Shown here one piece after another: positions 59,603 to 64,000 of a stretch of DNA of 64,000 nt (positions are counted from its first letter, which is position 1; every line of letters starts with the position of its first letter). Made by a program: the position numbers and the translations under genes. Under the pieces are notes generated by a model, which was given only the letters and a program-made list of their open reading frames with translations, ran no database searches and had not been told where the DNA came from. The stretch spans positions 62,001 to 126,000 of the forward strand of contig BCKT01000019.1 in NCBI GenBank assembly GCA_003116875.1. Reading direction: 5' to 3'. The DNA comes from Takashimella koratensis. Lineage: Eukaryota; Basidiomycota; Tremellomycetes; Trichosporonales; Tetragoniomycetaceae.

Positions 59603-60221
59603 ATGACTCCCGAAGTTGACCAAGTCTTGCTCATCTCCCCTGAAGCCTTCCGCTCTCTCCAACATGACTTAACTCTCAGTTACTGATTGACGCCAACCCG
59701 AGGTAAGTGTACTGTGCTGACCCAGAACAATGCTGCAGGGCAAACCAGAGATTGAGAGATGGGTACTGACCAGCTCCTGCAGCGTCATCTCTAAGGAAGA
59801 GCTTGTCAGCCAGTTCAGGAACTTGACGGAGGAATCACAGCTGCTAGCGGCCTCTTGCAGTTTGTGTCGCTCAAAATTTGACACTTACAGCACTCTCGAA
59901 TACAGGTTAACATTCGGCACTCTGCAAGATGTTTGCAATGAGTACCAAAAGATGGTCCAGTCTCACGAAGAGCTCGAGAAGAGAGTTCAAGATAGCGTGG
60001 TTAATGTCCAACGCTCTGCACTGGCATCTTTCTCGAGAGAAGCTGAAGGTTCTTCACAAGACGATGCTCTATTGCTTTCAAACTTCATCACTCAGTATGA
60101 GCAGCTCATTCTCGCAAGGGAAGAATGCTGGAAAGCGGCGTCCACAACACTCACTCTATTAGAAAGGTCGAATAAGCCATCGGTTCAGATAAACCACGAG
60201 GAAGAGACTTTGGATGCCTAA
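59603..60221 (+). CDS. island family member 2, 5' end uncertain
   Basis: The main exon 59783-60221 reads VISKEELVSQFRNL, then EELEKRVQDS, LLLSNFITQYEQLILAREEC and KAASTTLTLLERSNK, ending in an acidic NHEEETLDA. It aligns with member 3 (VSKETLVMQTRDL, DELEKEVNKC, LVQLSETRKSTW). An 80-nt phase-2 intron, 59703-59782, matches those of members 1 and 3. The upstream exon (ending ...LIDANP) is open only from about 59680. It needs a further intron, ending at ctctcag 59679, to reach the ATG at 59603, with a poor donor (gtcttg). The 5' end may therefore be mis-modelled, use another start, or be damaged. Confidence 0.5.
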
Positions 60222-60585
60222 GAGGCCTCGGAATATTGGCTTCCTTTACTTTGACTACATAGCCTTATAATGCGTGGCAGAGGATATATCTTTGTTGAAT
60301 ACAGACCTTGTTCATCGTGCGGACAGGAATGATCGTTCCGAGCCATGCATTAGCCTACCCCACCTTAGGCCAAGACTCGACTTACCGGCCCAGGGTCTTT
60401 AAGAGGACTCCGTGACCGCTGTTCGCACCAAATCACCCATGCCCTCCCCACATGTCTGGCGGCGTTCATCATGCAGCTCAACTGGACTTTACACCTTTCT
60501 GCGGAGCTATTCTCGGACGCAGACCGCGGGGTCTAATACTCCCTCAAAGGTCATCTAAGGAGCTGTTTCGGACACATACTATAAC

Positions 60586-60610
60586 ACCTTTGAGGAGAAT
60601 GATCAAAGGT
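60586..60610. promoter_or_regulatory. promoter inverted repeat ACCTTTGA-n9-TCAAAGGT
   Basis: Arms at 60586-60593 and 60603-60610, 117 bp upstream of the ATG at 60727, followed by AACAACGGGATA. An extra TCAAAGGT half-site is at about 60544. Its arrangement copies that before family member 2. Confidence 0.6.
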
Positions 60611-60726
60611 AACAACGGGATACGTCCGTGGATGTGGGTACATCAGCAGTCGAGTGCGCCCTATGTCGATGTGTCTTGCACCGTTTTCTTCAGCTCTGTT
60701 GATCCCATACTACATCAGCGCTTATC

Positions 60727-61321
60727 ATGTGCTCCGACCAAGACTCTAACACTGTCGTGCAATCCAGTGCTGACACAAAGTAAGTGCGCGTCTCCGCTTC
60801 ATTGCTTTCCCATTGTGAGGACGAGGCCCGTCAGGAGTGTGGACTCATCATTCTGCAGCCTCGTTTCCAAAGAGACCCTCGTTATGCAAACTCGGGATCT
60901 TGCAAAGAGAGGGTCAGAGGTCCTGACTTCCTATGACTCGCTGCAATCGACTTTTGAGGCGTGGGAAATTCCCGGCTGTGGAAGAACTTTGGCTGAAGTG
61001 GCTCCGATAATCCGAGAGTTCTCGAATATTGAAAGGTCATACGATGAGCTGGAGAAAGAGGTCAACAAGTGTTTGGATAAATGGAAACAATACCTGCAAG
61101 CGCTTGATTCCGGAGAGGTGTCGAAACTCTCAGCGAAAGAGATTCCGCTCATTATCGCAACCAGGGCCATGTTGGTGCAACTCAGTGAGACAAGGAAGTC
61201 GACTTGGACAAAGGCGAAACCGATCATCACTTTGGCCGATTTGGCATTAGATGAAGTGCTTAGTCACTTCAACGACAACGAACAGCATCCGATCAACTGG
61301 GCGAGTGCCCGCGTCGATTAG
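60727..61321 (+). CDS. island family member 3, coiled-coil-type orphan
   Basis: Exons 60727-60779 (53 nt, as in member 1) and 60859-61321 give 171 residues, with a 79-nt phase-2 intron (acceptor ctgcag). The start is MCSDQDSNTVVQSSADT. The body reads LVSKETLVMQTRDLAKRGSE, LTSYDSLQSTFEAWEIPG, IERSYDELEKEVNKCLDKWK and IIATRAMLVQLSETRKSTW, all predicted helical. It ends ...PINWASARVD. There is no signal peptide, transmembrane segment or catalytic motif. It is closest to member 2 by eye. Function unknown; a cytoplasmic coiled-coil protein is the most that can be said. Confidence 0.6.
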
Positions 61322-61831
61322 TAGGAGAAGCGGCAGAACCGTCATGACGTCTTTCATAGTTGCTGAAGGCTAGCTTCTTTTTTCAATTTTCATAGCTCGC
61401 CTAGGTATGCAAATTCGCACTAGTCTAATGTGCCCTCGACCGGAATAGTGAGAGGTTCAAAGACATCGCCACCGCATCCTTGGATTCGGACCCCTCCGAA
61501 CACCTTTAACAAGCACACCCGACAGACAGCGCACATCCCAAGCGCACACCTGCAAGGCGTGGATTTTGCACCTTTCATTCCTGCATGAACAATGCACCGA
61601 TCCTCGAGATTTGAACCCACTCTCGGTCTCGGCCGAAAAGCTCGGCGATTCGCCCGGGATGCTGTGGCGCTCCTGAGCTGAGTTCCAACACCCTTTCAAC
61701 CGCACGAAGGTTCTGGCGCCACCACTGGTTGAAGAGTGGAGTATCGAATTGTGGACGACAACCCACCTCCTATTTCTTAATTCAAATTACTCATCACCCC
61801 CTCTCACTTGCCACTGACTCACTCAAACATC
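61322..61831. other. spacer between family members 3 and 4
   Basis: 510 bp without a gene I can support. It contains a minus-strand tRNA-like patch (box-B-like GGGTTCAAATC near 61606-61616) that does not fold into a proper cloverleaf. No ACCTTTGA inverted repeat was found, unlike the other spacers. Confidence 0.5.
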
Positions 61832-62914
61832 ATGGTGTCCAACGAAAACACCAGGCACCCTACTGACAACTGGGAGACCCCCCGCAATGGCTCTACCACC
61901 TTCCACAAGGTTCCGCAGGACACTGGGTCCTTCACTCCTGCATCCCAATCCATCGACCTCGCCGAAACCGATTTGATACTCATCACCTTCGACAGGGTGG
62001 CTCCTCACCAGGAATCCGCAAGCTCCAAAACGATCACCGCTGCCACTACCGACAAAGCCAAGTTCCCCAACGTCACAGCCCAGCGGACAGAGTTGTGAGT
62101 GACGCCTCATTCCCCTAGACATCTGAAATATTCTGAAACACAGGGTCACTCATCCGGTGAAGCGATTTAATCCTGACACTTTCACAGTGCCAAGAAACGC
62201 AGCGAGTACACCCGACTGCTGGGCGGAGCCGACCGCTTTCAGACTCTCCTCACCTCACTCGCGAGATTGCATACCAAGGTTCAAGCTTGGAATGTCAGGT
62301 ATGACGTCGGAGGGTGACTGAGGCGGTCCGAGCGGTCCCGGGGTACCTGGATGCCGAGAGAACAATAAGACCGAGCGGGGTGGCGCAGGTGGCGCAGGCC
62401 GAGACCATGGAGAACAATAAGACCACTAGTGGAGGCGATGCAGCGCTGCGGCGCACGGGCCCAAAAGCGGTTGCGGCCGCGGAGAATGACGGGGATGCAT
62501 GAACGACGCGCAAGCGGTCGAGGCCGACCTGTTGCACTTAAATAGCAGTCGGTAGCGTCGAGAGATGAATCCCCAACCCGTTAGAAACTTAACATGGAAC
62601 GCGTCAGACACTGCCACTTCTGGGCAAATTTACAAGCTCAACCAATGGGCTGTCAACGGTCTCACGACAACATCAGAGCCAAATTCGATCCCTGCCGCGA
62701 ACTTGCTGATGCGCTCACGACCGCTGAAGAAATGGGCAAGCAGCTTTCCAACGAGGAGTCCAGATGGCTTCGCCACTCCAAGGGCCTTCTGAGTCAGCTT
62801 GACCAGCTCGAAGTGGCGCGAGAGGCGGCAGATCGAGAGCTGTTCCCCGCCATCCTCCGAGTGTTCTCTGCAGATTTTGCTGACAAAGAGGCAACTCTCA
62901 AGCTTGGCGCGTGA
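61832..62914 (+). CDS. island family member 4, diverged
   Basis: Exons 61832-62094, 62188-62298 and 62677-62914 join in frame to 203 residues. The second intron (378 nt) is unusually long here and may hide another exon. The N-terminal 87 residues are polar (MVSNENTRHPTDNWETPRNG) and unlike the other members. The rest resembles them: LLTSLARLHTKVQAW, ELADALTTAEEMGKQLSNEE, WLRHSKGLLSQLDQLEVARE and LFPAILRVFSADF. Compare LTSYDSLQSTFEAW in member 3 and EQLILAREE in member 2. The inverted-repeat promoter is not seen, so regulation may differ. Confidence 0.5.
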
Positions 62915-62956
62915 CGAATAGCTGGGTGAGTGGGGAAGTACGCATTGTACGCGAGC

Positions 62957-62979
62957 GGGGGGGGGGGGGGGGGGGGGGG
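62957..62979. repeat. poly-G run
   Basis: About 23 consecutive G just 3' of family member 4. Similar runs occur near 4487 (C), 11000-11065, 18278 and 24720-24790. The true length may be uncertain. Confidence 0.8.
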
Positions 62980-63745
62980 CACGCAAAGATTCGCTGAAAT
63001 GCTGAATAAAGCAGTCGGAAATCCTGCGAATGGGCCCATTTGAGCGTAGGCAATACCCCTCCGACATTGTTACGCTCGGTGTGGTGTCCCACTTCACGCA
63101 TTCGAACCTACCCAACACATGTCGATGATTTGTTAGATCCATACACGACATCTGCCCTTGCTCATACAGTCACATGCCAAGATGTTACAGCCTGTCCTTC
63201 ATACTCTCGTTGCACCGAGTCTAGGTGGTTGAGCTATGCTCTCAAATGGTCTCACAGTACCAACGGCTGACCTGAATGCTGGCACCACTCGTGTTGTGCT
63301 CGGCAGACAATCAGCCGCTATCTCATCAGCACTGCCGCGCCTTCCTCGCCGACGCCATGCCTGAACGACGCTGCCTACAAAGACGCTGCCACCCTGAGAT
63401 CCTCCTTTTTACGGCGGAGACGCGTGGCGGAGCATTTTCCAATTCAAAGGCCCAATATGCGAGGGGGCGTGGATCCACACATGGGCGTGGTGCGCAACTC
63501 ACCTTTATCTTCGGGAGCCAACCGACGGTATCTCTCCCTTCAGCCGTCGCTCTTTTGTTTTTCAGAGTGTCTCCTGTCGAATGAATGTGAGGCTGGCTTG
63601 AGTTACAAGACGAGGGGAGAAGGCCGCTCTTTGTCTAACACCACCTTTCATGCGCCGATCTAGCACATCATCAACGCATCCTTCATATTACGGTGAGAAC
63701 ATTTGAAACTCAGCTATGCTGTCCTCTGATCAACACGACAATCCT
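62980..63745. other. spacer, no gene recognised
   Basis: Only short ORFs with no similarity to the island family are present. A box-B-like GGTTCGAAT on the minus strand near 63098 has no matching box A. Confidence 0.5.
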
Positions 63746-63783
63746 ACCCTTTGAGTCACCACCTTTGAATGACGATCAAATGT
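63746..63783. promoter_or_regulatory. imperfect ACCTTTGA...TCAAATGT promoter element
   Basis: ACCTTTGA at 63761-63768 and TCAAATGT at 63776-63783 (one mismatch in the second arm, 7-nt spacer), with another CCTTTGAG just upstream. A TATA-like GGATATAAAC is at about 63884-63893, and an ATG lies 120 bp downstream at 63903 (MTLSKPPAP..., compare MTLPQTSS in member 1). This suggests the start of a fifth family gene that continues outside the window. Confidence 0.45.
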
Positions 63784-64000
63784 CTCGGTGGAGCTTCACA
63801 TCAAGTCAGAAGCGCTGCCTGTGGCCCTCTCCTTTCATGTACAAAGGTCGAACGTCTTTCAGCTGCATGCCCGCGTCTCAAGAGGGATATAAACTTGGTT
63901 GCATGACCCTCTCCAAACCCCCTGCTCCCCATTTCTCCTCACTCACTCCACTCATTACTCCTCGACTTCCCAAGAGCTCACAAAGCCAATCACAGACAAA

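Noticed and set aside
61570..61700. tRNA-like sequence on the minus strand (AGCTCAGG and GGGTTCAAATC patches)
   Set aside because: The two patches resemble box A and box B, but the T-arm does not form a 5-bp stem with a 7-nt loop, and no acceptor stem pairs. At most it is a degraded tRNA-derived relic.
63085..63125. Box-B-like GGTTCGAAT on the minus strand
   Set aside because: No box A at the required distance and no cloverleaf.
56000..64000. Transposon origin of the orphan island
   Set aside because: No transposase or reverse transcriptase frame, no terminal repeats and no target-site duplications were seen. The repeated elements are short promoter motifs.

Overview
The window looks like nuclear DNA of a basidiomycete fungus. 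It is GC-rich and gene-dense, and the spliceosomal introns are very short: many are 31-38 nt, with GTRNGT donors and a CTNAN-type branch site about 10 nt before the AG. Several protein families fit this placement: a single-finger iron GATA factor of the Cir1/Urbs1 type, CAECRR-type Zn2Cys6 regulators, Chs5, fimbrin and a Yhm2 carrier. I cannot name the class or genus from sequence alone. All gene models were built by hand from reading frame, splice signals and family similarity. Where exon lengths are given, they sum to whole codons.

Layout from 1 to 16 kb: an ATF4/GCN4-like bZIP gene (+) with short upstream ORFs; a roughly 190-bp diverged tandem repeat array rich in GC palindromes; a minus-strand run of a TB2/DP1/HVA22-like membrane protein, the exomer subunit Chs5, a single-pass membrane protein with a Pro/Ser-rich tail, and an Sds3-like Rpd3 histone-deacetylase subunit. 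An N gap flanked by poly-G and poly-C lies at 11.07-11.19 kb. About 2.8 kb without a convincing gene follows.

From 16.8 to 36.5 kb: two Zn2Cys6 regulators (-), a long divergent intergenic region with GATA and E-box-like motifs, the iron-type GATA factor (+), SmB (+), a nucleotidyltransferase-like protein (+) and a C2H2-like protein (-). From 37.2 to 55.5 kb: a protein built from repeated exon modules (-), fimbrin (+), an Rxt3-like Rpd3L subunit (-), an 1806-residue acidic protein (+), the Yhm2 mitochondrial carrier (-) and ribosomal protein eL13 (-).

From 56.3 to 64 kb the character changes to small, mostly unrecognisable genes on the plus strand. Four of them (about 58.28, 59.6, 60.73 and 61.83 kb) look like diverged paralogues of one coiled-coil-type family. 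Three share an intron of 79-80 nt and a promoter inverted repeat, ACCTTTGA...TCAAAGGT, placed 117-136 bp before the ATG. The same element near 63.77 kb suggests another member starting at the window edge. This island is the best candidate here for something undescribed.

Possible links between genes: two subunits of the same deacetylase complex (Sds3-like and Rxt3-like) and an iron-type GATA repressor lie in the same 34 kb and share Tyr-Gly-rich low-complexity segments. Chs5 and the TB2/DP1-like protein both belong to the secretory membrane system. SmB and eL13 are housekeeping genes.
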